Below, piece after piece: positions 25,462 to 37,561 of a stretch of 64,000 nt of DNA (its first letter is position 1; each line of letters starts with the position of its first letter). Source of the DNA: Balanoglossus misakiensis (lineage: Eukaryota > Hemichordata). The stretch lies in contig CM082578.2 in NCBI GenBank assembly GCA_040954595.2, positions 1 to 64,000 on the forward strand, in the 5' to 3' direction. The translations under genes and the position numbers were made by a program. The notes under the pieces are model-generated. The model saw nothing but the letters and a program-made list of their open reading frames with translations. It was not told the origin of the DNA and made no database searches.

Positions 25462-26700
25462 CCGTTCTGTCCCCCCCCCCCCTTACATTATATGCGGTAC
25501 GCCGATGTCAGCTTACCCGGCAGTACTGCAGGCCGTGACCCAAATAACGTCGGTGTTTGAAACGCCCTGGTTAAATTCGGGCTTTCTCTATAAATTGACA
25601 GGCAATAATGCAGTCCTACCCGAACAAATGTCGAGTGTTGACCCGCTGTGACTTTCCCTCTTCGGTTTGCCCGACTTAGCCAACGTCTTTGTACTAATGT
25701 GTCGGGTCTTTTGCAGAGCCAGGCCGAAGGAAATCAGACTTGATCACCGTTGCTAACGAACGCTAGTGTCTGTCATGGTGTGCCGGGGTTTTAGTCGAGC
25801 CAGGCCGTAGGAGATCTGACTTGATCATCGTGGTCAATGTACGCGTGTTTCCGCTTTTAAGTGCCGGGGCTTCAGCTAAACCATGCCGTAGGAAATCCGA
25901 CGTAATCACCGTTGATAACTTACGCCAGTCTGTGTCATATAGAGCCGGTGCACCAGCCGAATCACGCCGTAGGAAATCTTACTTGATCAACGTGGTCAAT
26001 GTACGCCTGTTTCTGCTCTAGAGTGCCGGGGCTTCAGCTGAGCCAGGCCGTGGGAAACCCGACGTGATTACCGTTGTTAACTTACGCCAGTCTGTGTCAT
26101 ATAGAGCCGGTGCACCAGCGGAGTCACGCCGTAGGACATCTGACTTGATCAACGTGGTCAATGTACGCCTGTTTCTGTTCTAGAGTGCCAGGGCTTTAGC
26201 CAAGCCATGCCGTAGGAAATCTGACTTGATCAACGTTGCTAACGAACGCTAGTGTCTGTCATAGTGTGCCGGGGTTTTAGTCGAGCCAAGCCGTAGGAGA
26301 TCAGACTTGATCAACGTGGTCTCTGTACGCGTGTTTCTGCTCTAGAGTGCCGGGGCTTTATCCCAGCCATGCCGTAGAAAATCTGACTTGATCACCGTTG
26401 CTAACGTGCGCTAGTGTCTGTCATATTGTGACGGAGATTTAGCCGAGCCAGGCCGTAGAAAAATCGACTTGTTAAAAATATAAAGAATGTTTTGCCTAAA
26501 AATGACCTTTTCGGTGCAAAAACGAATAAAACGCAATCTTGTATTAAATCAGTTCATTCAGAGTGCATGTTTTATAATAAGCACCATTTTTACATATAAT
26601 GGAAATTTCATACATCATCAGATATCCAAATATGAAAAAATGATTTAGATTTTAGATGATTGTCCAAAATTAGCTGATATCTAATAAATGTAGTATTGAA
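25462..26700 (+). repeat. Satellite unit lacking R1 and R2 (1239 bp)
   Basis: C12 tract. The GC-richer block contains a monomer 5/3 hybrid. At 26472-26473 monomer 10 (cgacttgtt) joins directly to R3 (aaaaatataaag), removing R1, R2 and the start of R3, with tt shared at the join. Confidence 0.9.
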
Positions 26701-28364
26701 CCGTTCTGTCCCCCCCCCCTTACATTATATGCGGTACGCCGATGTCAGCTTACCCGTCAGTACTGTAGGCCGTGCCCCCAACAAACGTCGGTGTTTGAAA
26801 CGCCCTGGTTAAATTCGGGCTCTCTCTATAAATCGACAGGCAATAATGCAGTCCTACCGGAACAAATGTCGAGTGTTGACCCGCTGCGACTTTCCCTCTT
26901 CGGTTTGCCCAACTTAGCCAACGTCTTTGTACTAGAGTGTCGGGTCTTTTGCAGAGCCATGCCGTAGAAAATCTGACTTGATCAACGTTGCTAACGAACG
27001 CTAGTGTCTGTCATAGTGTGCCGGGGTTTTAGTCGAGCCAAGCCGTAGGAGATCTGACTTGATCATCGTGGTCAATGTACGCGTGTTTCCGCTCTAAAGT
27101 GCCGGGGCTTCAGCTGAGCCAGGCCGTAGGAAACCCGACGTGATTACCGTTGTTAACTTACGCCAGTCTGTGTCCTATATATAGTGCCGGGGCATCAGCT
27201 GTGCCAGGCCGAAGGAAATGGGAGTAGATCAACGTGGTCTCTGTACGCGTGTTTCTGCTCTAGAGTGCCAGGGCTTTAGCAAAGCCATGCCGTAGGAAAT
27301 CTGACTTGATCAACGTTGCTAACGAACGCTAGTGTCTGTCATAGTGTGCCGGGGTTTTAGTCGAGCCAAGCCGTAGGAGATCAGACTTGATCAACGTGGT
27401 CTCTGTACGCGTGTTTCTGCTCTAGAGTGCCGGGGCTTTATCCCAGCCATGCCGTAGAAAATCTGACTTGATCACCGTTGCTAACGTGCGCTAGTGTCTG
27501 TCATATTGTGACGGAGATTTAGCCGAGCCAGGCCGTAGAAAAATCGACTTGTTCAACGTTACCATTGTGCAACTGTTTCTGCTCTAGAGTGTCAGGGTTT
27601 TAGCCGACTTATGCTGTAGGAAATCTGAGTTGATGAATGGGAATTCAATGTTAAAAAACCTGTGTGGAAAGTGTCTCTACCCTTTTGAAACTAAGAAAAT
27701 AATTTATTCTTATTTATTTTGTAAAAATCACAATTTTTCGAAAAAAAGTCGAAAATGGTAATTTTGTCATGGGTGATTCAAATTATACCGCCTTTTCTGG
27801 AATTTGCAGCACTTTTTACAAGAGAACGACACTTCATGCTCCATAATATTTCCGAAAATGAAGAAAAGAGTTAATTTTTTATGATTTTTTAAAAATTTAC
27901 CATTTTTGTCAAAATATGGCCAAAATGGCTATTTTTTCTTGAATTCCGTCAATATCTCTGCATTTTTGGAGTGGTCGAAAGTTTTAACATACAATCAACA
28001 TGTCATATATGATCAGGGCACCAAGTTCGAAGAACAAAGGTTTTTTTTTATTTTTTTTTCTAAAAATGACATTTTCAAGGAAAATTTGGTAAAACGCAAT
28101 TTTGTCTGCAGTGAGCCAAATTGGCCGTTTTTTTGTGGAATTTGTATCGATATATGTATACGAAGAGCATTCTATACTCCATCAGATTTCCGAAAATGTA
28201 GAAAACAGGTATTTTTTGTAATTTTCAAAAATTTACCATTTTGACCGAATTGTGGCTAAAATTGTTATTTTCGTGTTGAATGCCGCCAGTGTCACTGCTT
28301 TTAAAAGTCATTAAAACTTTTAACATACAAGCAATTGTTTATATATGATCAGGTCACCGAATTT
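26701..28364 (+). repeat. Satellite unit, rearranged and truncated (1664 bp)
   Basis: C10 tract. U leads into a hybrid first monomer (gcagagccatgccgtagaaa), the block has fewer monomers, and R3 ends at the same short-unit join as at 20872. Confidence 0.88.
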
Positions 28365-29646
28365 GATCAACGTGGTCAATGTACGCCTGTTTCTGATCTA
28401 GAGTGCCGGGGCTTCAGCTGAGCCAGGCCGAAGGAAATGTGAGTAGATCAACGTGGTTTCTGTACGCGTGTTTCTGCTCTAGAGTGCCAGGGCTTTAGCC
28501 AAGCCATGCCGTAGGAAATCTGACTTGATCAACGTTGCTAACGAACGCTAGTGTCTGTCATATTGTGACGGAGATTTAGCCGAGCCAGGCCGTAGAAAAA
28601 TCGACTTGTTCAACGTTACCAGTGTGCAACTGTTTCTGCTCTAGAGTGTCAGGGTTTTAGCCGACTTATGCTGTAGGAAATCTGAGTTGATGAATGGGAA
28701 TTCAATGTTAAAAAACCTGTGTGGAAAGTGTCTCTACCCTTTTGAAACTAAGAAAATAATTTATTCTTATTTATTTTGTAAAAATCACAATTTTTCGAAA
28801 AAAAGTCGAAAATGGTAATTTTGTCATGGGTGATTCAAATTATACCGCCTTTTCTGGAATTTGCAGCACTTTTTACAAGAGAACGACACTTCATGCTCCA
28901 TAATATTTCCGAAAATGAAGAAAAGAGTTAATTTTTTATGATTTTTTAAAAATTTACCATTTTTGTCAAAATATGGCCAAAATGGCTATTTTTTCTTGAA
29001 TTCCGTCAATATCTCTGCATTTTTGGAGTGGTCGAAAGTTTTAACATACAATCAACATGTCATATATGATCAGGGCACCAAATTCGAAGAACAAAGGTTG
29101 TTTTTATTTTTTTTTCTAAAAATGACATTTTCAAGGAAAATTTGGTAAAACGCAATTTTGTCTGCAGTGAGCCAAATTGGCCGTTTTTTTGTGGAATTTG
29201 TATCGATATATGTATACGAAGAGCATTCTATACTCCATCAGATTTCCGAAAATGTAGAAAACAGGTATTTTTTGTAATTTTCAAAAATTTACCATTTTGA
29301 CCGAATTGTGGCTAAAATTGTTATTTTCGTGTTGAATGCCGCCAGTGTCACTGCTTTTAAAAGTCATTAAAACTTTTAACATACAAGCAATTGTTTATAT
29401 ATGATCAGGTCACCGAATTTAAAGAATAAAGAATGTTTTCCCTAAAAATGACCTTTTTGGTGCAAAAACGAATAAAACGCAATTTCGTATTAAATCAGCT
29501 CATTCAGAGTGCATTTTTTAAAATCAGCACCATTTTTACATATAATGGAAATTTCATACATCATCAGATATCCAAATATGAAAAAATGATTTAGATTTTA
29601 GATGATTGTCCAAAAGTAGCTGATATCTAATAAATATAGTATTGAA
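28365..29646 (+). repeat. Satellite unit with short-unit start (1282 bp)
   Basis: Same length and internal structure as 21929-23210; the two lie 6436 bp apart and share small variants such as gaacaaaggttgttttt, so one is a copy of the other. Confidence 0.9.
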
Positions 29647-30530
29647 CCGTTCTGTTCCCCCCCCCCTACATTAAATGCGGTACGCCGATGTCAGCTTACC
29701 CGTCAGTACTGCAGGCCGTGCCCACAACTAACGTCGGTGTTTGAAACGCCCTGGTTAAATTCGGGCTTTCTCTATAAATTGACAGGCAATAATGTAGTCC
29801 TACCATTACAAATGTCGAGTGTTGACCCGCTGTGACTTTCCCTCTTCGGTTTGCCCGACTTAGCCAACGTCTTTGTACTAGAGTGTCGGGTGTTTTGCAG
29901 AGCCAGGCCGAAGGAAATCCGACTTGATCACCGTTGCTAACGAACGCTAGTGTCTGTCATGGTGTGCCGGGGTTTTAGTCGAGCCAGGCCGTAGGAGATC
30001 TGACTGGATCATCGTGGTCAATGTACGCGTGTTTCCGCTCTAAAGTGCCGGGGCTTCAGCTAAACCAGGCCGTAGGAAATCCGACGTAATCACCGTTGAT
30101 AACTTACGCCAGTCTGTGTCATATAGAGCCGGTGCACCAGCCGAGTCACGCCGTAGGAATCTAATTTGATCAACGTGGTCAATGTACGCCTGTTTCTGCT
30201 CTAGAGTGCCGGGGCTTCAGCTGAGCCAGGCCGTAGGAAACCCGACGTGATTACCGTTGTTAACTTACGCCAGTCTGTGTCCTATATATAGTGCCGGGGC
30301 ATCAGCCGTGCCAGGCCGAAGGAAATGTGAGTAGATCAACGTGGTCTCTGTACGCTTGTTTCTGCTCTAGAGTGCCAGGGCTTTAGCCAAGCCATGCCGT
30401 AGAAAATCTGACTTGATCACCGTTGCTAACGAACGCTAGTGTCTGTCATAGTGTGCCGGGGTTTTAGTCGAACCAAGCCGTAGGAGATCAGACTTGATCA
30501 ACGTGGTCTCTGTACGCTAGAGTGCCAGGG
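29647..30530 (+). repeat. Satellite unit, broken in the monomer block
   Basis: C10 tract, U and about eight monomers. A 12-bp stretch is missing at about 30517 (tgtacgc joined to tagagtgcc), and the monomer series stops at about 30530, where the second orientation switch begins. Confidence 0.88.
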
Positions 30531-30580
30531 CCTGGTTAAATTCGGGCTTTCTCTATAAATTGACAGGCAATAATTTGCGT
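30510..30580. other. Orientation switch 2 (plus to minus), complex
   Basis: Within about 60 bp there is a 12-bp deletion in a monomer (about 30517), a jump from monomer to segment U (about 30530) and a jump from U in plus orientation to R2 in minus orientation (30574/30575). No clear homology at the last join. Confidence 0.88.
30531..30574 (+). repeat. 44-bp fragment of segment U at a breakpoint
   Basis: Internal piece of segment U (from cctggttaaattcggg to ggcaataat) in plus orientation. It lies between a truncated plus unit and a truncated minus unit and looks like a templated insertion made during rearrangement. Confidence 0.85.
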
Positions 30581-32453
30581 TTTACCAAATTTTCCTTGAA
30601 AATGTCATTTTTAGAAGAAAAAAATAAAAAACCTTTGTTCTTCGAATTTAGTGCCTGATCATATATGACATGTTGATTGTATGTTAAAACTTTCGACCAC
30701 TCCAAAAATGCTGAGATATTGACGGAATTCAAGAAAAAATAGCCATTTTGGCCATATTTTGACAAAAATGGTAAATTTTTAAAAAATCATAAAAAATTAA
30801 CTCTTTTCTTCATTTTCGGAAATATTATAGAGCATGAAGTGTCGTTCTCTTGTAAAAAGTGCTGCAAATTCCAGAAAAGGCGGTATAATTTGAATCACCC
30901 AAGACAAAATTACCATTTTCGACTTTTTTTCGAAATATTGTTTTTTTACAAAATAAATAAGAATAAATTCTTTTCTTAGTTCCAAACGGGTAGAGATACT
31001 TTCCACACGGATTTCTAACATTGAATTCCCGTTCATCAACTCAGATTTCCTACAAGTCGGCTAAAACCCTGACACTCTAGAACAGAAACAGTTGCACACT
31101 GGTAACGTTGAACAAGTCGATTTTTCTACGGCCTGGCTCGGCTAAATCTCCGTCACAATATGACAGACACTAGCGTAGGTTAGCAACGGTGATCAAGTCA
31201 GATTTTCTACGGCATGGCTTGGATAAAGCCCCGGCACTCCAGAGCAGAAACACGCGTACAGAGACCACGTTGATCAAGTCTGATCTCCTACGGCTTGGTT
31301 CGACTAAAACCCCGGCACACTATGACAGACACTAGCGTTCGTTAGCAACGGTGATCAAGTCAGATTTTCTACGGTATGGCTTGGCTAAAGCCCTGGCACT
31401 CTAGAGCAGAAACACGCGTACAGAGACCACGTTGATCTACTCACATTTCCTACGGCGTGACTCCGCTGGTGCCCCGGCACTATATATAGGACACAAACTG
31501 GCGTAAGTTAACAACGGTAATCACGTCGGGTTTCCTACGGCCTGGCTCAGCTGAAGCCCTGGCTCTCTAGAGCAGAAACAGGCGTACATTGACCACGATG
31601 ATCAAGTCAGATCTCCTACGGCTTGGCTCGACTAAAACCCCGGCACACTATGACAGACACTAGCGTTCGTTAGCAACGTTGATCAATTCAGATTTCCTAC
31701 GGCATGGCTTGGCTAAAGCCCTGGCATTCTAGAGCAGAAACACGCGTACAGAGACCACATTGATCTACTCACATTTCCTTAGGCCTGGCACGGCTGATGC
31801 CCCGCACTATATATAGGACACAGACTGGCGTAAGTTAACAACGGTAATCACGTCGGGTTTCCTACGGCCTAGCTCAGCTGAAGCCCCGGCACTCTAGAGC
31901 AGAAACAGGCGTACATTGACCACGTTGATCAAATTAGATTCCTACGGCGTGACTCGGCTGGTGCACCGGCTCTATATGACACAGACTGGCGTAAGTTATC
32001 AACGGTGATTACGTCGGATTTCCTACGGCCTGGTTTAGCTGAAGCCCCGGCACTTTAGAGCGGAAACACGCGTACATTGACCACGATGATCCAGTCAGAT
32101 CTCCTACGGCCTGGCTCGACTAAAACCCCGGCACACCATGACAGACACTAGCGTTCGTTAGCAACGGTGATCAAGTCGGATTTCCTTCGGCCTGGCTCTG
32201 CAAAACACCCGACACTCTAGTACAAAGACGTTGGCTAAGTCGGGCAAACCGAAGAGGGAAAGTCACAGCGGGTCAACACTCGACATTTGTTCCGGTAGGA
32301 CTACATTATTGCCTGTCAATTTATAGAGAAAGCCCGAATTTAACCAGGGCGTTTCAAACACCGACGTTAGTTGTGGGCACGGCCTGCAGTACTGACGGGT
32401 AAGCTGACATCGGCGTACCGCATTTAATGTAGGGGGGGGGGGGAACAGAACGG
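30575..32453 (-). repeat. Satellite unit, truncated AT block, expanded monomer block (1879 bp)
   Basis: Starts inside R2 (ttgcgttttacc), so R3 and part of R2 are missing. The GC-richer block (about 31060-32205) holds about 14 monomers instead of ten, some of them hybrids (for example the one at about 31450). Ends in G12. Confidence 0.88.
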
Positions 32454-34504
32454 TTCAATACTATATTTATTAGATATCAGCTACTTTTGGACAATCATCT
32501 AAAATCTAAATCATTTTTTCATATTTGGATATCTGATGATGTATGAAATTTCCATTATATGTAAAAATGGTGCTGATTTTAAAAAATGCACTCTGAATGA
32601 GCTGATTTAATACAAAATTGCGTTTTATTCGTTTTTGCACCAAAAAGGTCATTTTTAGGGAAAACATTCTTTATTCTTTAAATTCGGTGACCTGATCATA
32701 TATAAACAATTGCTTGTATGTTAAAAGTTTTAATGACTTTTAAAAGCAGTGACACTGGCGGCATTCAACACGAAAATAACAATTTTAGCCACAATTCGGT
32801 CAAAATGGTAAATTTTTGAAAATTACAAAAAATACCTGTTTTCTACATTTTCGGAAATCTGATGGAGTATAGAATGCTCTTCGTATACATATATCGATAC
32901 AAATTCCACAAAAAAACGGCCAATTTGGCTCACTGCAGACAAAATTGCGTTTTACCAAATTTTCCTTGAAAATGTCATTTTTAGAAAAAAAAATAAAAAA
33001 AACCTTTGTTCTTCGAATTTGGTGCCCTGATCATATATGACATGTTGATTGTATGTTAAAACTTTCGACCACTCCAAAAATGCAGAGATATTGACGGAAT
33101 TCAAGATAAAATAGCCATTTTGGCCATATTTTGACAAAAATGGTAAATTTTTAAAAAATCATAAAAAATTAACACTTTTCTTCATTTTCGGAAATATTAT
33201 GGAGCATGAAGTGTCGTTCTCTTGTAAAAAGTGCTGCAAATTCCAGAAAAGGCGGTATAATTTGAATCACCCATGACAAAATTACCATTTTCGACTTTTT
33301 TTCGAAAAATTGTGATTTTTACAAAATAAATAAGAATAAATTCTTTTCTTAGTTTCAAACGGGTAGAGATACTTTCCACACGGGTTTTCTAACATTGAAT
33401 TCCCGTTCATCAACTCAGATTTCCTACAGCATAAGTCGGCTAAAACCCTGACACTCTAGAGCAGAAACAGTTGCACACTGGTAACGTTGAACAAGTCGAT
33501 TTTTCTACGGCCTGGCTCGGCTAAATCTCCGTCACAATATGACAGACACTAGCGTACGTTAGCAACGGTGATCAAGTCAGATTTTCTACGGCATGGGTTG
33601 GATAAAGCCCCGGCACTCTAGAGCAGAAACACGCGTACAGAGACCACGTTGATCAAGTCTGATCTCCTACGGCTTGGCTCGACTAAAACCCCGGCACACT
33701 ATGACAGACACTAGCGTTCGTTAGCAACGTTGATCAAGTCAGATTTCCTACGGCATGGCTTGGCTAAAGCCCTGGCACTCTAGAGCAGAAACACGCGTAC
33801 AGAGACCACGTTGATCTACTCACATTTCCTTCGGCCTGGCACGGCTGATGCCCGGCACAATATATAGGACACAAACTGGCGTAAGTTAACAACGGTAATC
33901 ACGTCGGGTTTCCTACGGCCTGGCTCAGCTGAAGCCCCGGCACTCTAGAGCAGAAACAGGCGTACATTGACCACGTTGATCAAGTCAGATTTCCTACGGC
34001 GTGATTCGGCTGGTGCACCGGCTCTATATGACACAGACTGGCGTAAGTTATCAACGGTGATTACGTCGGATTTCCTACGGCCTGGTTTAGCTGAAGCCCC
34101 GGCACTTTAGAGCGGAAACACGCGTACATTGACCACGATGATCAAGTCAGATCTCCTACGGCCTGGCTCGACTAAAACCCCGGCACACCATGACAGACAC
34201 TAGCGTTCGTTAGCAACGGTGATCAAGTCGGATTTCCTTCGGCCTGGCTCTGCAAAAGACCCGACACTCTAGTACAAAGACGTTGGCTAAGTTGGGCAAA
34301 CCGAAGAGGGAAAGTCGCAGCGGGTCAACACTCGACATTTGTTCCGGTAGGACTGCATTATTGCCTGTCGATTTATAGAGAGAGCCCGAATTTAACCAGG
34401 GCGTTTCAAACACCGACGTTTGTTGGGGGCACGGCCTACAGTACTGCCGGGTAAGCTGACATCGGCGTACCGCATATAATGTAAGGGGGGGGGGGACAGA
34501 ACGG
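32454..34504 (-). repeat. Satellite unit, full (2051 bp)
   Basis: R3-R2-R1, ten monomers, U, G11. R2 has the aaaaaaacggccaatttgg variant otherwise seen in the short-unit region at 20.6-29.2 kb on the plus strand. Confidence 0.92.
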
Positions 34505-36036
34505 TTCAATACTACATTTATTAGATATCAGCTAATTTTGGACAATCATCTAAAATCTAAATCATTTTTTCATATTTGGATATCTGATGATGTATGAAAT
34601 TTCCATTATATGTAAAAATGGTGCTTATTATAAAACATGCACTCTGGCCATATTTTGACAAAAATGGTAAATTTTTGAAAAATCATAAAAAATTAACTCT
34701 TTTCTTCATTTTCGGAAATATTATGGAGCATGAAGTGTCGTTCTCTTGTAAAAAGTGCTGCAAATTCCAGAAAAGGCGGTATAATTTGAATCACCAAAGA
34801 CAAAATTGCAATTTTTCGACTTTTTTTCGAAAAATTGTCTTTTTTACAAAATAAATAAGAATAAATTCTTTTCTTAGTTTCAAACGGGTAGAGATACTTT
34901 CCACACGGGTTTTCTAACATTGAATTCTCGTTCATCAACTCAGATTTCCTACAGCATAAGTCGGCTAAAACCCTGACACTCTAGAGCAGAAACAGTTGCA
35001 CACTGGTAACGTTGAACAAGTCGATTTTTCTACGGCCTGGCTCGGCTAAATCTCCGTCACAATATGACAGACACTAGCGTACGTTAGCAACGGTGATCAA
35101 GTCAGATTTTCTACGGCATGGGTTGGATAAAGCCCCGGCACTCTAGAGCAGAAACACGCGTACAGAGACCACGTTGATCAAGTCTGATCTCCTACGGCTT
35201 GGCTCGACTAAAACCCCGGCACACTATGACAGACATTAGCGTTCGTTAGCAACGTTGATCAAGTCAGATTTCCAACGGCATGGCTTGGCTAAAGCCCTGG
35301 CACTCTAGAGCAGAAACACGCGTACAGAGACCACGTTGATCTACTCACATTTCCTTCGGCCTGGCACGGCTGATGCCCCGGCACTATATATAGGACACAA
35401 ACTGGCGTAAGTTAACAACGGTAATCACGTCGGGTTTCCCACGGCCTGGCTCAGCTGAAGCCCCGGCACTCTAGAGCAGAAACAGGCGTACATTGACCAC
35501 GTTGATCAAGTAAGATTTCCTACGGCGTGATTCGGCTGGTGCACCGGCTCTATATGACACAGACTGGCGTAAGTTATCAACGGTGATTACGTCGGATTTC
35601 CTACGGCCTGGTTTAGCTGAAGCCCCGGCACTTCAGAGCGGAAACACGCGTACATTGACCACGATGATCAAGTCAGATCTCCTACGGCCTGGCTCGACTA
35701 AAACCCCGGCACACCATGACAGACACTAGCGTTCGTTAGCAACGGTGATCAAGTCGGATTTCCTTCGGCCTGGCTCTGCAAAAGACCCGACACTCTAGTA
35801 CAAAGACGTTGGCTAAGTTGGGCAAACCGAAGAGGGAAAGTCGCAGCGGGTCAACACTCGACATTTGTTCCGGTAGGACTGCATTATTGCCTGTCGATTT
35901 ATAGAGAGAGCCCGAATTTAACCAGGGCGTTTCAAACACCGACGTTTGTTGGGGGCACGGCCTACAGTACTGCCGGGTAAGCTGACATCGGCGTACCGCA
36001 TATAATGTAAGGGGGGGGGGGGGGGGGACAGAACGG
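34505..36036 (-). repeat. Satellite unit with ~520-bp AT-block deletion (1532 bp)
   Basis: R3 (gcactctg) jumps to the far end of R2 (gccatattttgac) at 34645-34646, removing about 520 bp. G17 tract, the longest in the window. Confidence 0.91.
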
Positions 36037-37561
36037 TTCAATACTACATTTATTAGATATCAGCTAATTTTGGACAATCATCTAAAATCTAAATCATTTT
36101 TTCATATTTGGATATCTGATGATGTATGAAATTTCCATTATATGTAAAAATGGTGCTTATTATAAAACATGCACTCTGGCCATATTTTGACAAAAATGGT
36201 AAATTTTTGAAAAATCATAAAAAATTAACTCTTTTCTTCATTTTCGGAAATATTATGGAGCATGAAGTGTCGTTCTCTTGTAAAAAGTGCTGCAAATTCC
36301 AGAAAAGGCGGTATAATTTGAATCACCAAAGACAAAATTGCAGTTTTTCGACTTTTTTTCGAAAAATTGTCTTTTTTACAAAATAAATAAGAATAAATTC
36401 TTTTCTTAGTTTCAAACGGGTAGAGATACTTTCCACACGGGTTTTCTAACATTGAATTCTCGTTCATCAACTCAGATTTCCTACAGCATAAGTCGGCTAA
36501 AACCCTGACACTCTAGAGCAGAAACAGTTGCACACTGGTAACGTTGAACAAGTCGATTTTTCTTCGGCCTGGCTCGGCTAAATCTCCGTCACAATATGAC
36601 AGACACTAGCGTACGTTAGCAACGGTGATCAAGTCAGATTTTCTACGGCATGGGTTGGATAAAGCCCCGGCACTCTAGAGCAGAAACACGCGTACAGAGA
36701 CCACGTTGATCAAGTCTGATCTCCTACGGCTTGGCTCGACTAAAACCCCGGCACACTATGACAGACATTAGCGTTCGTTAGCAACGTTGATCAAGTCAGA
36801 TTTCCAACGGCATGGCTTGGCTAAAGCCCTGGCACTCTAGAGCAGAAACACGCGTACAGAGACCACGTTGATCTACTCACATTTCCTTCGGCCTGGCACG
36901 GCTGATGCCCCGGCACTATATATAGGACACAAACTGGCGTAAGTTAACAACGGTAATCACGTCGGGTTTCCCACGGCCTGGCTCAGCTGAAGCCCCGGCA
37001 CTCTAGAGCAGAAGCAGGCGTACATTGACCACGTTGATCAAGTAAGATTTCCTACGGCGTGATTCGGCTGGTGCACCGGCTCTATATGACACAGACTGGC
37101 GTAAGTTATCAACGGTGATTACGTCGGATTTCCTACGGCATGGTTTAGCTGAAGCCCCGGCACTTTAGAGCGGAAACACGCGTACATTGACCACGATGAT
37201 CAAGTCAGATCTCCTACGGCCTGGCTCGACTAAAACCCCGGCACACCATGACAGACACTAGCGTTCGTTAGCAACGGTGATCAAGTCTGATTTCCTTCGG
37301 CCTGGCTCTGCAAAAGACCCGACACATTAGTACAAAGACGTTGGCTAAGTCGGGCAAACCGAAGAGGGAAAGTCACAGCGGGTCAACACTCGACATTTGT
37401 TCGGGTAGGACTGCATTATTGCCTGTCAATTTATAGAGAAAGCCCGAATTTAACCAGGGCGTTTCAAACACCGACGTTATTTGGGGGCACGGCCTGCAGT
37501 ACTGCCGGGTAAGCTGACATCGGCGTACCGCATATAATGTAGGGGGGGGGGGACAGAACGG
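36037..37561 (-). repeat. Satellite unit with the same ~520-bp deletion (1525 bp)
   Basis: The same join as in the neighbouring unit, at about 36177. The two are adjacent tandem copies. G11 tract; U is of the cccaaataac type, unlike its neighbour. Confidence 0.91.

Larger units (their letters stand above)
2653..30574 (+). repeat. Satellite array, plus-orientation block 2
   Basis: About sixteen complete, shortened or insertion-bearing units in plus orientation (poly-C at the left of each unit). It contains most of the structural variants: three units with a (TAA)n element, a 1056-bp unit, two 1282-bp units and a 1.24-kb unit. No gene is visible; all open frames are short and follow the repeat. 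Confidence 0.93.
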
